Notes: generated from the letters alone by a model not told the origin. 42,490 nt of DNA from Mycobacterium sp. E3251 (GCF_001666835.1 NZ_LZJF01000003.1:1-42490), one strand, 5' to 3'; counted from the first letter of the stretch, positions 32,892 to 42,490 are shown. Translations and numbers: made by a program.

Positions 32892-34259
32892 ATGGTGCAG
32901 GGCATCCGCGGGTCCGACAGCGAAGAGACCGAGCCGGCGACCGATTCCGCCGGTTTCGGATTTCCCGCGCGGCTGTGGAGGTCGCTGGACGAGCACCCGC
33001 CGCCTGGTGTCAGGCAGGCACAACGGTGGCGCAGCCCGCTTCGGGGTCCGTGGCTGACCTCCGTGTTCGGTTCGGTGCTGCTGGTCACGCTGCCGATCGT
33101 CATCATCACCGGCCTGCTCTCCTACATCGCCTACGGACCTCGGTTCGGCCAAGCCATCCCGGGTGACGTCGGTTGGCTCAAGCTGCCGACGTTCGATTGG
33201 CCCACCAACCCGTCATGGTTGTACCGGCTGACCCAGGGGTTGCACGTCGGGCTCGGGCTGGTCCTGATCCCGGTGGTGCTGGCCAAGCTGTGGTCGGTGA
33301 TCCCGCGACTGTTCGCGTGGCCGCCCGCCCGATCGATAGCCCAACTGCTGGAACGGCTTTCGTTGCTGATGCTGGTCGGCGGCGTCCTGTTCGAGATCGT
33401 CACGGGCGTGCTGAACATCCAGTACGACTACATCTTCGGTTTCAGCTTCTACACCGCGCATTACTTCGGCGCCTGGGTGTTCATCGCCGGATTCGTCGTG
33501 CATATCGCGATCAAGATCCCGACCATGTGGTCCGGCCTGCGCTCGATCTCGGCGCGTGAGGTGCTGCGCACCGGGCGCGCCGAGACTCGCGCGCAACCGT
33601 GGGAGCCGGACGGGCTGGTCGCCGCGGACCCGGAGCCCGCGACGATGAGCCGCCGCGGTGCCCTCGCGCTGGTGGGCGGTGGCGCGGTGTTCATGGCGGT
33701 CATCACCGCGGGGCAGACGCTCGGTGGCCACGCGCGTCCCGCGGCCCTGCTGCTTCCGCGCGGGCGCAGCCGCGGCGACGGACCATCCGACTTCGAGGTC
33801 AACCGGACCGCGGCGGTGGCCGGCATTTCCTCCGAAAACACCGGCGAACGCTGGCGGCTCACGCTGAGTGGAGGATCCCACGCCGTCGTGCTCGATCGCT
33901 CCGCCCTCCTGGCCTTGCCGCAGCACACCGCCACGCTGCCGATCGCCTGCGTGGAAGGCTGGTCCACCACCCAGACCTGGACAGGGGTGCGGCTGGCGGA
34001 CCTGGCCCGGCTCGCCGGCGTTCCCGCGCCGGAGTCGGCGCATGTCTCGTCGCTGGAGCGCTTCGGCGCATTCGGCAGCGCGACCTTGCAGGGGAGCCAG
34101 GTGCTGCACCCCGATGCGCTGCTGGCTTTGCGTGTCAACGGCGCCGACCTGTCGCCGGACCACGGCTTCCCGGCGCGGATCATCGTGCCGGCGCTGCCTG
34201 GGGTGCACAACACCAAATGGGTGGAGTCGATAGCCTTCCGGTCGGCCGCAAATGCGTAG
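32892..34259 (+). CDS. Cytochrome b-like membrane domain fused to sulfite-oxidase-fold Mo domain
   Basis: A 455-residue fusion. Residues ~55-210 hold four membrane helices with histidines placed as heme b ligands (His118, His190, His204), like a cytochrome b561/MsrQ-type unit. Residues ~300-455 are a sulfite-oxidase-fold molybdopterin domain with the Mo-binding Cys353 in IACVEGWSTTQTWTG, as in MsrP/YedY. Between them, SRRGALALVGGGAVFMAV (253-270) is a twin-arginine motif followed by a hydrophobic helix. The Mo domain would thus lie outside the membrane and receive electrons from quinol through the hemes. The substrate (sulfoxide or other) is unknown. It overlaps the next gene by 8 bp. Confidence 0.82.
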   Translation: MVQGIRGSDSEETEPATDSAGFGFPARLWRSLDEHPPPGVRQAQRWRSPLRGPWLTSVFGSVLLVTLPIVIITGLLSYIAYGPRFGQAIPGDVGWLKLPTFDWPTNPSWLYRLTQGLHVGLGLVLIPVVLAKLWSVIPRLFAWPPARSIAQLLERLSLLMLVGGVLFEIVTGVLNIQYDYIFGFSFYTAHYFGAWVFIAGFVVHIAIKIPTMWSGLRSISAREVLRTGRAETRAQPWEPDGLVAADPEPATMSRRGALALVGGGAVFMAVITAGQTLGGHARPAALLLPRGRSRGDGPSDFEVNRTAAVAGISSENTGERWRLTLSGGSHAVVLDRSALLALPQHTATLPIACVEGWSTTQTWTGVRLADLARLAGVPAPESAHVSSLERFGAFGSATLQGSQVLHPDALLALRVNGADLSPDHGFPARIIVPALPGVHNTKWVESIAFRSAANA

Positions 34260-34776
34260 CGCCCGAGCGGCTTTCGTACGGCTCTATGGCTCTCGCCCGT
34301 GGCATCTGCTGACCTTGATCGCCGGGCTCGCGCTGTTGGCGTATGTCGTGGCCACCATCAAACCGGTCGCGCTGTGGAACCCCCAGGTGTGGTGGCAGTC
34401 GATCATCGTGTGGTTCGCGGCGGCCATCGTCGCCCACGACCTGGTGTTGTTTCCGATCTACGCATTGTTTGACCGGCTGCTGTCGCGGTCCGTCGTCCGG
34501 CTCGCACCGCGGGGTGTGCCCGTCATCAATCACATCCGGGTGCCCGCGCTGGGCGCCGGCCTGACGCTGCTGGTCTTCCTGCCCGGCATCATCAAGCAGG
34601 GTGCCGCCACGTATTCGGCCGCGACCGGCCAGACGCAGGATCCCTTTCTTGGCCGCTGGCTCCTGCTGACCGCCGCGATGTTCGGGGCCAGCGCCGCGAT
34701 CTACGCGGTCCGCGTGGTGACTGCGCCCAGACGCACCGGGGCGGCACCCGACCTACATGTTGGCGATGATCTGTAG
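34252..34776 (+). CDS. Four-helix integral membrane protein
   Basis: A 174-residue membrane protein with four helices (LLTLIAGLALLAYVVATI, SIIVWFAAAIVAHDLVLFPIYALF, VPALGAGLTLLVFLPGIIK, WLLLTAAMFGASAAIYAVRVV). It starts within the end of the heme-Mo fusion gene (8-bp overlap), so it is translationally coupled and may be an accessory or anchoring partner of that enzyme. There are no heme-ligand His pairs apart from a single His in AAIVAHDLVL. Its 3' end overlaps the convergent SHOCT gene by 24 bp. No named family is recognised. Confidence 0.75.
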   Translation: MRSARAAFVRLYGSRPWHLLTLIAGLALLAYVVATIKPVALWNPQVWWQSIIVWFAAAIVAHDLVLFPIYALFDRLLSRSVVRLAPRGVPVINHIRVPALGAGLTLLVFLPGIIKQGAATYSAATGQTQDPFLGRWLLLTAAMFGASAAIYAVRVVTAPRRTGAAPDLHVGDDL

Positions 34777-35112
34777 GCGCTGGGCGCTGTATTCGGTGTC
34801 GGTGATGGCGCCCCTGGCATGCAGGTCCTCGAGTTGTTTGAGGCGGTCGTAGAGCGGCGGCTCGGGCCGTGGGAGCGGGACCGGGTGAGCGTGGATGCCG
34901 CCGGTATGCGGCATCGAGCCGCCCTTGGCGGTCCATCCCGAGCTCAGGTCAATGAGCCGCAGGGCGAACAGCACGCCGGCGCCGGTGATGGGCAGGCCGA
35001 GGTAGAGCATCCACCCCAACGGCACGCCGGCCCGGCTCAGCGCGAAATAACGCGTCAGCAGGACCAGCGCAAGCATCCCGCCGGCCAGCAGCACCACGGC
35101 CTTGCTTTTCAT
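34753..35112 (-). CDS. SHOCT-domain membrane protein
   Basis: A 119-residue protein with two N-terminal membrane helices (AVVLLAGGMLALVLLTRYFAL and GWMLYLGLPITGAGVLFALRLI), a Pro/His linker, and a C-terminal SHOCT motif (LYDRLKQLEDLHARGAITDTEYSAQRLQII). SHOCT domains are short helical modules found at protein ends and are thought to aid oligomerisation. ATG 35112 is chosen because a longer frame to 35196 adds a Cys/Arg-rich stretch without coding features. GGAGG lies ten bases upstream. Function is unknown. Confidence 0.75.
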   Translation of the reverse strand: MKSKAVVLLAGGMLALVLLTRYFALSRAGVPLGWMLYLGLPITGAGVLFALRLIDLSSGWTAKGGSMPHTGGIHAHPVPLPRPEPPLYDRLKQLEDLHARGAITDTEYSAQRLQIIANM

Positions 35113-35268
35113 CCGCCATGAACCTCCGTGTCGGTCGCTGCGGGGCGCAGCGGTGGTGTGGCAAGTGCAACCCGGGCCGGTTGCTACCGATCCCAAGGGA
35201 GCTCAGCGCGTTCACCGTCCACGGCCACGCTTGAAGGATTCTTGGTGACTTCTTGGAGTGTTCTTTGA

Positions 35269-35318
35269 AACCCGCGCGTGTTCTGCGGGTTGCGGGGCGA
35301 CTAACTACTCTGGTAAGC
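35269..35318 (+). promoter_or_regulatory. Leaderless promoter and inverted repeat of the first Cys-motif peptide gene
   Basis: AACCCGC (35269-35275) and GCGGGTT (35285-35291) are perfect 7-bp inverted arms with a 9-bp spacer, about where a -35 region would be. A -10 candidate TACTCT (35306-35311) lies seven bases before ATG 35319, and no ribosome-binding site precedes the ATG, so a leaderless start is likely. The same TACTCT hexamer serves the desaturase operon. Confidence 0.4.
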
Positions 35319-35576
35319 ATGAAAAACAAGCGGACCGGGACGGCGACGGCGTTGTGCGCCTGCCTGGCCGCGCTTGTCTTCACGCCATTCGGCGTCACCC
35401 CGGCGATGGCGATGACAAGAACCGTTGGTGCGCTCGGGCTGCCCAGCTCGCCCTGCTTCATCGGCCTCAACTGCGGATGTGTTCAACACTGCCAATCGCC
35501 CCCACACCCACGTCCGCCGGCCGTAGCGGGCGATCCACAGCATGCCCCGCCCGCGTCCACGCCACCAAATCCCTAG
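35319..35576 (+). CDS. Small secreted Cys-motif protein 1
   Basis: An 85-residue precursor with a Sec signal peptide (MKNKRTGTATALCACLAALV to a likely AMA cut near residue 31), leaving about 54 residues. The mature part contains CFIGLNCGCVQHC, spaced C-x5-C-x-C-x3-C, then a proline-rich tail with GDPQHAPP and a terminal PPNP. The next gene encodes a protein with the same cysteine spacing and the same DPQH tail. I recognise no family. Four cysteines in 13 residues could form two disulfides or bind a metal. There is no adjacent modification enzyme. Confidence 0.7.
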   Translation: MKNKRTGTATALCACLAALVFTPFGVTPAMAMTRTVGALGLPSSPCFIGLNCGCVQHCQSPPHPRPPAVAGDPQHAPPASTPPNP

Positions 35577-35625
35577 TCCGACCGGGTAATCGCCTGCTCC
35601 GCGGAAAAAGCACACTGGAGAAATT

Positions 35626-35937
35626 GTGAAGATTCGACGAGCCCAGCCCGTGGCCGCGGTTTGCGGCGTCTTCGCAGCACTCGTTTTGGCGTTCGGCTGG
35701 TCGGACGCCGGCACGGTCACCCGGGCGGCAAAACCAACTACTTCGTCCAACACGACGCCGGCGCCCCCGCCGGCCCCGGGCGGCGCCCTGCCGGTGCAAC
35801 CCGCCGGCGGGGGCGGCTGCATCATCGGCCTCAACTGCGGTTGCACGCGCAACTGCCATAAGCCGCGGCCCCGTCCTCCGGGTCCCGTTAGCGATCCGCA
35901 ACACGACGCGCCCGCACCGGCCCCGGAGAACCCCTAG
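35626..35937 (+). CDS. Small secreted Cys-motif protein 2
   Basis: A 103-residue precursor starting at GTG 35626 with GGAG upstream. An N-terminal hydrophobic stretch (VAAVCGVFAALVLAFGW) acts as signal peptide or anchor, followed by a Thr/Pro-rich linker of ~45 residues. The module CIIGLNCGCTRNC has exactly the C-x5-C-x-C-x3-C spacing of the preceding protein, and the tail repeats DPQH and ends ENP. The two genes are 49 bp apart, so they look like diverged tandem duplicates. The conserved IGLNCGC core between otherwise different sequences points to a constrained function. No family is recognised. Confidence 0.72.
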   Translation: MKIRRAQPVAAVCGVFAALVLAFGWSDAGTVTRAAKPTTSSNTTPAPPPAPGGALPVQPAGGGGCIIGLNCGCTRNCHKPRPRPPGPVSDPQHDAPAPAPENP

Positions 35938-35984
35938 CGGGACATAGCCGACGAGGCCGCCGACCGCTTTCCTATCATCGGCTG

Positions 35985-37580
35985 ATGGAGATCGAGTTCT
36001 CGCCGGCGTTCGCTGCCGAGGACTCGGCCCGGTTTCGAGCCGCGGGGTTCTGGTCGGACACGACGTTGTCGGACGCGGTGCGCCGCAACGCCGAACAGTC
36101 ACCGGATCGGCTGGCCTATGTCGACTATCCGGGGGAGTCGCTGACCTGGCGCCAATTCGACGGTGCCGCAAGCGCGCTGGCCGGGAGGCTGGCCGGCGCG
36201 GGGGTCGAGCCCGGCGACCGGGTAGCGGTGTGGCACGGCGATTCCGCGGCCCTGCACGTGCTGTTCGTCGCGATCGAGCGGTGCGGGGCGGTCGTCGTCG
36301 GCGTCGGCGCGCGCGCCGGCATTCGTGAGGTCGCGGCGATAGTGAGCAGCGCCCAGCCGAAAATGCTGATCAGCGACCAGCAGCGCGGCGGGGAAGCGGC
36401 GACCGTGGCCCACGAGCTTTTATTGCCCACCCTCGTGGTGGACTCCGAAGCCGGAACGCCACGACTGAACGTTCGGGTGCCGCCCAGGGCGCTGACCGGC
36501 GAGTCCCGGCTCGGCCCCGACGATGTGTTCCTCATCAACTCAACATCCGGGACCACCGGGCTGCCCAAGTGCGTGGTGCACACTCAGAATCGCTGGTACT
36601 ACTTCCACCAGAAGGCCGTCGCCAACGGGCTGCTGACGCCGGAAGACGTTTTCTTGCCGGTGATCCCGACGCCGTTCGGCTTCGGGCTTTGGACCAGCCA
36701 CACTACGCCGATCTACCTCGGTGCCACCGCGGTCATCTTGGGCCGGTTCACCACCGGGGCGACTTGCGAGGCGATATCCAGGCATCGTGCCACCGTATTA
36801 TGCTGTGTCAGTACGCAATTGACGATGCTGATGGCAGACCCCGCGACCCGCGACCACGACCTGAGTTCGCTGCGCGTCGTGTTCACCGGTGGTGAGGCGC
36901 TGCCGTACCGACCGGCGGCAGAGTTCGAGGAACTCACCGGCGCCAAGATCCTCCAGTTCTACGGCTCCAACGAAACCGGGATGCTGAGCGCCACCACCGT
37001 CGACGACACGCGGGAACGCCGACTGCGCACCGGCGGGCGGATCGTGCCCGAAATGGCGGTCCGGCTCTTCGACGGGGACCGGGACGTGACCGCGACGGGC
37101 AAGGGCCAACCGGCCTGCCGCGGCCCGGCAACCAGCCTCGGCTACCTGGGCGGGACCGATCACGACAAGTTGTTCACCCCGGACGGCTGGATGCGGATGG
37201 GTGACATCTGCGAGATCGACGCGGACGGCTATCTGACCGTCACCGGGCGAACCTCCGACTTCATCCTGCGGGGCGGCAAGAACATCAGCGCGACGCAGGT
37301 CGAGGACGCTGTCACGACCCACCCCGCCATCGCGGTTGCCGCGGCCGTGGCGATGCCCGATCCGGTGTTCGGCGAAAAGGTCTGCCTTTACGTCGAACTC
37401 GTCGACGCGGCCACCCTGGACCTGTCCGAGCTGGTCGAACACCTGCTCTCGCTGGGAGTGTCCAAGGAGCTGCTGCCCGAACGGCTCATCGTCGTCGACG
37501 AGCTGCCTCGATCTTCCGGCGGGAAGGTTGCCAAAGGCCGGCTCCGCGAGGATATTCGAGCCAGAATGGAGGCCCGATGA
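35985..37580 (+). CDS. AMP-forming acyl-CoA synthetase/ligase
   Basis: A 531-residue ANL-superfamily ligase that adenylates a carboxylic acid and transfers it to CoA. It has the P-loop STSGTTGLPK near residue 186, FYGSNETGM, WMRMGDICEIDADGYLTVTGR, and the C-terminal SSGGKVAKGRLRED with the catalytic Lys. FILRGGKNIS marks the hinge. It differs from the ligase at 27590 in sequence and length of linker. Its stop overlaps the aldolase start (ATGA), so the two are coupled. The similarity is to benzoate/long-chain-type ligases generally; the acid substrate is unknown. Confidence 0.86.
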   Translation: MEIEFSPAFAAEDSARFRAAGFWSDTTLSDAVRRNAEQSPDRLAYVDYPGESLTWRQFDGAASALAGRLAGAGVEPGDRVAVWHGDSAALHVLFVAIERCGAVVVGVGARAGIREVAAIVSSAQPKMLISDQQRGGEAATVAHELLLPTLVVDSEAGTPRLNVRVPPRALTGESRLGPDDVFLINSTSGTTGLPKCVVHTQNRWYYFHQKAVANGLLTPEDVFLPVIPTPFGFGLWTSHTTPIYLGATAVILGRFTTGATCEAISRHRATVLCCVSTQLTMLMADPATRDHDLSSLRVVFTGGEALPYRPAAEFEELTGAKILQFYGSNETGMLSATTVDDTRERRLRTGGRIVPEMAVRLFDGDRDVTATGKGQPACRGPATSLGYLGGTDHDKLFTPDGWMRMGDICEIDADGYLTVTGRTSDFILRGGKNISATQVEDAVTTHPAIAVAAAVAMPDPVFGEKVCLYVELVDAATLDLSELVEHLLSLGVSKELLPERLIVVDELPRSSGGKVAKGRLREDIRARMEAR

Positions 37581-38353
37581 CGAATGCTCCTCACCCGCGC
37601 CGGGGCGGCCTGGAAGTCTGGGCGCCATCGGTGGTCCCCCCGATCGGAGTTGAGCTGTCCGAGGAGCAGGCGCTCGCCGTGGCCTTCCGCCACCTGGCCG
37701 GTATCGGGTTCGCCGAGAACATGGCGGGACACATCACCTGGCAACCGGACGGACGGATGGAGATGTTCGTCAATCCGTGGGGGTTGTGGTGGCAGGAGAT
37801 CACCGCGTCCGACATCTGCGTGGTCGACGCCGACGCCCAAGTGTTGCGCGGTCGTTGGGATGTCACTCCGGCCATCCACATCCACACCGAGCTGCACCGC
37901 GTCCGCGACGATGCCCGGGTGGTCATCCACAATCATCCGTACTACGTCTGCGTGCTCGCGGCGCTGGGCAGGCTGCCCGAATTGGTGCACCAGACCGGTT
38001 CGCTGTTCCTCGATGACCTTTGCCTGGTGGACACCTACGACGGCGAGATCGACAGCCCCGCCCGCGCGGCCGAACTGGCGGCCCGCATCGGGTCCGCGAA
38101 CCTGACCATCCTTGCCAACCACGGGGTGATCGCCACGGGCCGCAACCTGCCCGAGGCCGTGTACCGAGCGGCGTCGATCGAACGGGTCTGCAAGCTGGCC
38201 TACGACGTGCTGCTCACCGGCATCCAGCCTGTGGCCATGAAGTGGTCCGACATGGCGGGCATGCAGCGCTCGCTCGTCGAACGCGCCGCCGACGTGTACT
38301 GGGCGGGCGCGGCCAGGATGACCATCAAGGCCGACCGCGACGTGCTCACGTGA
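37577..38353 (+). CDS. Class II aldolase/adducin family protein
   Basis: A 258-residue class II aldolase, which uses a divalent metal to cleave or form C-C bonds of hydroxy-keto compounds or to decarboxylate. The fold marks are FAENMAGHITWQ, the metal-site region IHIHTELHR with HNHPYYVCVL, and LANHGVIATG with the C-terminal His. Class II fuculose-phosphate aldolases use this set of histidines for zinc. It follows the CoA ligase with a 4-bp overlap; the amidohydrolase begins 79 bp later. The usual sugar-phosphate role does not fit the neighbours, so the substrate is left open. Confidence 0.85.
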   Translation: MTNAPHPRRGGLEVWAPSVVPPIGVELSEEQALAVAFRHLAGIGFAENMAGHITWQPDGRMEMFVNPWGLWWQEITASDICVVDADAQVLRGRWDVTPAIHIHTELHRVRDDARVVIHNHPYYVCVLAALGRLPELVHQTGSLFLDDLCLVDTYDGEIDSPARAAELAARIGSANLTILANHGVIATGRNLPEAVYRAASIERVCKLAYDVLLTGIQPVAMKWSDMAGMQRSLVERAADVYWAGAARMTIKADRDVLT

Positions 38354-38432
38354 ACCGCGTCGTCGCGTGTGCGTCCGCGATGAAAGCCGTCACCGGACAT
38401 TCAACGACACAGCCGCGCAAGGAGATTGACGA

Positions 38433-39701
38433 GTGAAATCGATCGACGAGCTGGCCGGCAATCTGAGCTTCACCACCGCGAAGACCGGCGAGCAGCGCTC
38501 GGTCACGTTCCTGCCGGACCCGCCCCGCGCGCCCCGGCGCTACACGCTGATCTCGGTCGACGACCACATCGTCGAGCCGCCGGACACCTTCGCCGGACGT
38601 CTGCCGCGCAGGTTCGCCGACCGCGCACCCAGAGTCGTGGAGACCGAGAGCGGGGGCCAGACCTGGGTCTACGACGGTCGGGAACTGCCCAACGTCGGGT
38701 TCAACGCCGTGGTGGGCCGACCGGTGGCGGAGTACGGCTTCGAGCCGGTCCGTTTCGACGAAATGCGCAGGGGCGCTTGGGATATCCACGAGCGTGTCAA
38801 GGACATGGACCTGAACGGCATCTACGCTTCGCTCAATTTCCCGTCCTTCCTGCCCGGGTTCGCCGGCCAGCGGCTGCAGCAGGTGACCAACGACCGCGAC
38901 CTGGCGCTGGCGTCGGTGCGCGCATGGAACGATTGGCACCTCGAGGTCTGGGCGGGCTCTTATCCCGAGCGCATCATCGGATGCCAGCTGCCGTGGTTGC
39001 TGGACCCCGAGCTGGGCGCGAAGATGATCTACGAGAACGCCGAGCGTGGATTCCACGCCATCACCTTCAGCGAGAACCCGGCGATGCTGGGACTGCCGAG
39101 CATTCACTCCAAGCATTGGGACCCGATGATGGCGGCATGCGCCGAGACGGACACCGTCGTGAACCTGCACATCGGCTCGTCGGGCTCCTCGCCGTCCACC
39201 ACCGACGATGCGCCGCCGGACGTGCAGGGGGTGCTGTTCTTCGCCTACGCCATCTCGGCGGCGGTCGACTGGCTGTATTCCGGGCTGCCCAGCAGGTTTC
39301 CCAACCTGAAGATCTGTCTGTCGGAAGGCGGAATAGGCTGGGTCGCCGGCCTGCTGGATCGCCTCGACCACATGCTCAGTTACCACGCGATGTACGGCAC
39401 GTGGCAGGCGCTCGGCGAAAGCCTCACTCCCGCCGAAGTATTCACGCGAAACTTCTGGTTCTGCGCGGTGGAGGACAAATCGTCGTTCGTGCAGCGCGAC
39501 CGGATCGGCGTGGACAACATCATGCTGGAAGCCGACTACCCGCATTGCGACTCAACCTGGCCACACACCCAGCAGACGGTCCACGAACAAATCGGTGGCC
39601 TGCCCGAGGACGTGATTCGCAAGTTCACTTGGGAGAACGCCTCTCGCCTCTACCGCCACCCGGTTCCGGAAGAAGTGCAGCGCAATCCCGAGGCGTTCTG
39701 A
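38433..39701 (+). CDS. Amidohydrolase family (TIM-barrel metal hydrolase)
   Basis: A 422-residue member of the amidohydrolase-2 family, which includes decarboxylases such as 2-amino-3-carboxymuconate semialdehyde decarboxylase. The metal-site strand is altered: family members have DxHxxE, here VDDHIVEPPDTF. Other His residues are in NLHIGSSG and the ADYPHCDSTWP segment, whose Asp/His usually complete the site. It starts at GTG 38433 with AAGGAG upstream. The methyltransferase begins 3 bp after its stop. Hydrolysis or decarboxylation are both possible. Confidence 0.84.
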   Translation: MKSIDELAGNLSFTTAKTGEQRSVTFLPDPPRAPRRYTLISVDDHIVEPPDTFAGRLPRRFADRAPRVVETESGGQTWVYDGRELPNVGFNAVVGRPVAEYGFEPVRFDEMRRGAWDIHERVKDMDLNGIYASLNFPSFLPGFAGQRLQQVTNDRDLALASVRAWNDWHLEVWAGSYPERIIGCQLPWLLDPELGAKMIYENAERGFHAITFSENPAMLGLPSIHSKHWDPMMAACAETDTVVNLHIGSSGSSPSTTDDAPPDVQGVLFFAYAISAAVDWLYSGLPSRFPNLKICLSEGGIGWVAGLLDRLDHMLSYHAMYGTWQALGESLTPAEVFTRNFWFCAVEDKSSFVQRDRIGVDNIMLEADYPHCDSTWPHTQQTVHEQIGGLPEDVIRKFTWENASRLYRHPVPEEVQRNPEAF

Positions 39702-39704
39702 ACC

Positions 39705-40523
39705 ATGACTACGGCCAAAGTCGACTTCAGCTCTGTTCGTTGGGGCTCCGTGGAATGGACGAACCTCGTCACGCTGTACCTGCGCGCCTACGAAAGCCGC
39801 TCCCACCGACCAGTTTTGGGCGACAAAGCGGCCGCGGATGCGGTGGACCGGATTGACTACGACTTCAAGAGGATCCATCGCAGCTCGCTCCCGGTGTCGA
39901 ACCAATACCTGGTCGCGTTGCGGGCCAAGGCGCTCGACGACTGGTGCGCGGACTTTTTGCGCCGCCACCCCGACGCGGTGGTCCTGCACCTGGGTTGCGG
40001 CCTGGACGGCCGCGCCTTCCGGCTCGCCATGCCGCATTCCGTTTCGTGGTTCGACATCGACCAACCCGGTGTCATCGAACTGCGGCGGCGACTCTACGAG
40101 GACACCGAGCGCTACCGGATGATCGGCTCATCGGTGACCGATCCAACGTGGCTGGAGCAGATCCCGACCGGCCGGCCCACGCTGGTGGTCGCCGAGGGCC
40201 TGCTGATGTATCTGACCGAGCAACAGGTGCGACAGCTGCTCCAGCGGCTGACCGATCGATTCGATTGTGGCGAAATGCAATTCGACACGCTCTCCGCTCT
40301 GGCGCCGCTGCTGTCGAAGCTTTTCACCAGGGGGATCATCAAGTGGGGCATCCGCGACGCGCGGCAGCTAGAGACGTGGAACCCGAGGCTGCGGTTGGTC
40401 GAGCAGGCGCCCGCACTCGCGGGCTACCGGAAAATCGAATCGACGCCGGTGCGGTGGATGTACAAGCTGACGTGTGCATCACCCGGCGGCAAGTACGACG
40501 TGCTGAACCGCTTCGAGTTCTGA
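39705..40523 (+). CDS. LCM-family S-adenosylmethionine methyltransferase
   Basis: A 272-residue class I methyltransferase of the leucine carboxyl methyltransferase (LCM/PPM1-like) family, expanded in mycobacteria. The SAM-binding motif is VLHLGCGLDGRAFRL near residue 87, then WFDIDQPGVIELRRRL with the acidic ribose-binding Asp, and VVAEGLLMYLTEQQV near 163, a strong family marker. It is coupled to the amidohydrolase (3-bp gap) and ends 5 bp from the convergent nitronate monooxygenase. The methyl acceptor is unknown; carboxyl or hydroxyl O-methylation of the cluster's product is a fair guess. Confidence 0.86.
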   Translation: MTTAKVDFSSVRWGSVEWTNLVTLYLRAYESRSHRPVLGDKAAADAVDRIDYDFKRIHRSSLPVSNQYLVALRAKALDDWCADFLRRHPDAVVLHLGCGLDGRAFRLAMPHSVSWFDIDQPGVIELRRRLYEDTERYRMIGSSVTDPTWLEQIPTGRPTLVVAEGLLMYLTEQQVRQLLQRLTDRFDCGEMQFDTLSALAPLLSKLFTRGIIKWGIRDARQLETWNPRLRLVEQAPALAGYRKIESTPVRWMYKLTCASPGGKYDVLNRFEF

Positions 40524-40528
40524 CGGCG

Positions 40529-42490
<1,962 letters not shown>

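Noticed and set aside
35253..35318. Longer N-terminus for the first Cys-motif protein
   Set aside because: Starting at ATG 35253 would place 22 residues before the signal peptide and cover the inverted repeat and -10 element.

Overview
The window is GC-rich, uses many GTG and TTG starts, and carries a gene set typical of Mycobacterium: a CtpI-type P-ATPase, an FHA-domain ABC exporter like Rv1747, a WS/DGAT acyltransferase, a DesA3/Rv3230c-type desaturase pair, an igr-like acyl-CoA operon, a type III polyketide synthase and an LCM-family methyltransferase. The species cannot be read from the sequence. No rRNA, tRNA, CRISPR array, insertion sequence or phage gene was seen.

Both ends of the window are foldbacks. 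Positions 1-77 are the reverse complement of 162-238 (one mismatch), and 42166-42242 are the reverse complement of 42414-42490. Each pair turns around inside an ordinary gene, a short-chain dehydrogenase on the left and an arylsulfatase on the right. This looks like a whole contig bounded by inverted chimeras, as produced by strand-displacement amplification and short-read assembly. The terminal ~160 bp on the left and ~250 bp on the right should not be read as genome order.

Layout. 164-1044: SDR tail and thioesterase. 1050-5522 (-): CtpI-like P-type ATPase. 5878-10415: two SnoaL-like proteins, a meta-cleavage-type hydrolase, a WS/DGAT with a 28-bp palindrome just upstream, a transglutaminase-like protein and a 60-aa protein. 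10598-16666: a molybdopterin oxidoreductase, a type III PKS with an ICMT-type methyltransferase, an SDR and an esterase with a switch-like leader. 17045-19901: an FHA-ABC exporter and a 54-aa protein.

20154-29179: nine tightly packed genes, the most interesting block. Two acyl-CoA dehydrogenases, two hotdog dehydratases, an Ltp2-type aldolase and a DUF35 protein keep the order of the M. tuberculosis igr (cholesterol side-chain) operon. An esterase, a Baeyer-Villiger-type monooxygenase and an acyl-CoA synthetase follow. Together they could open a ketone to an ester, hydrolyse it, activate the acid with CoA, desaturate, hydrate and cleave it by retro-aldol reaction.

29155-35112: an EamA-like membrane protein (-), the desaturase and its reductase behind an operator-like palindrome, a heme-membrane/sulfite-oxidase-fold fusion with an internal twin-arginine motif, a four-helix membrane protein and a SHOCT protein (-). 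35319-35937: two adjacent small secreted proteins share a four-cysteine signature and a DPQH tail, and match no family I know. 35985-40523: acyl-CoA ligase, class II aldolase, amidohydrolase and methyltransferase. 40529-42490: nitronate monooxygenase (-) and the start of an arylsulfatase cut by the right foldback.
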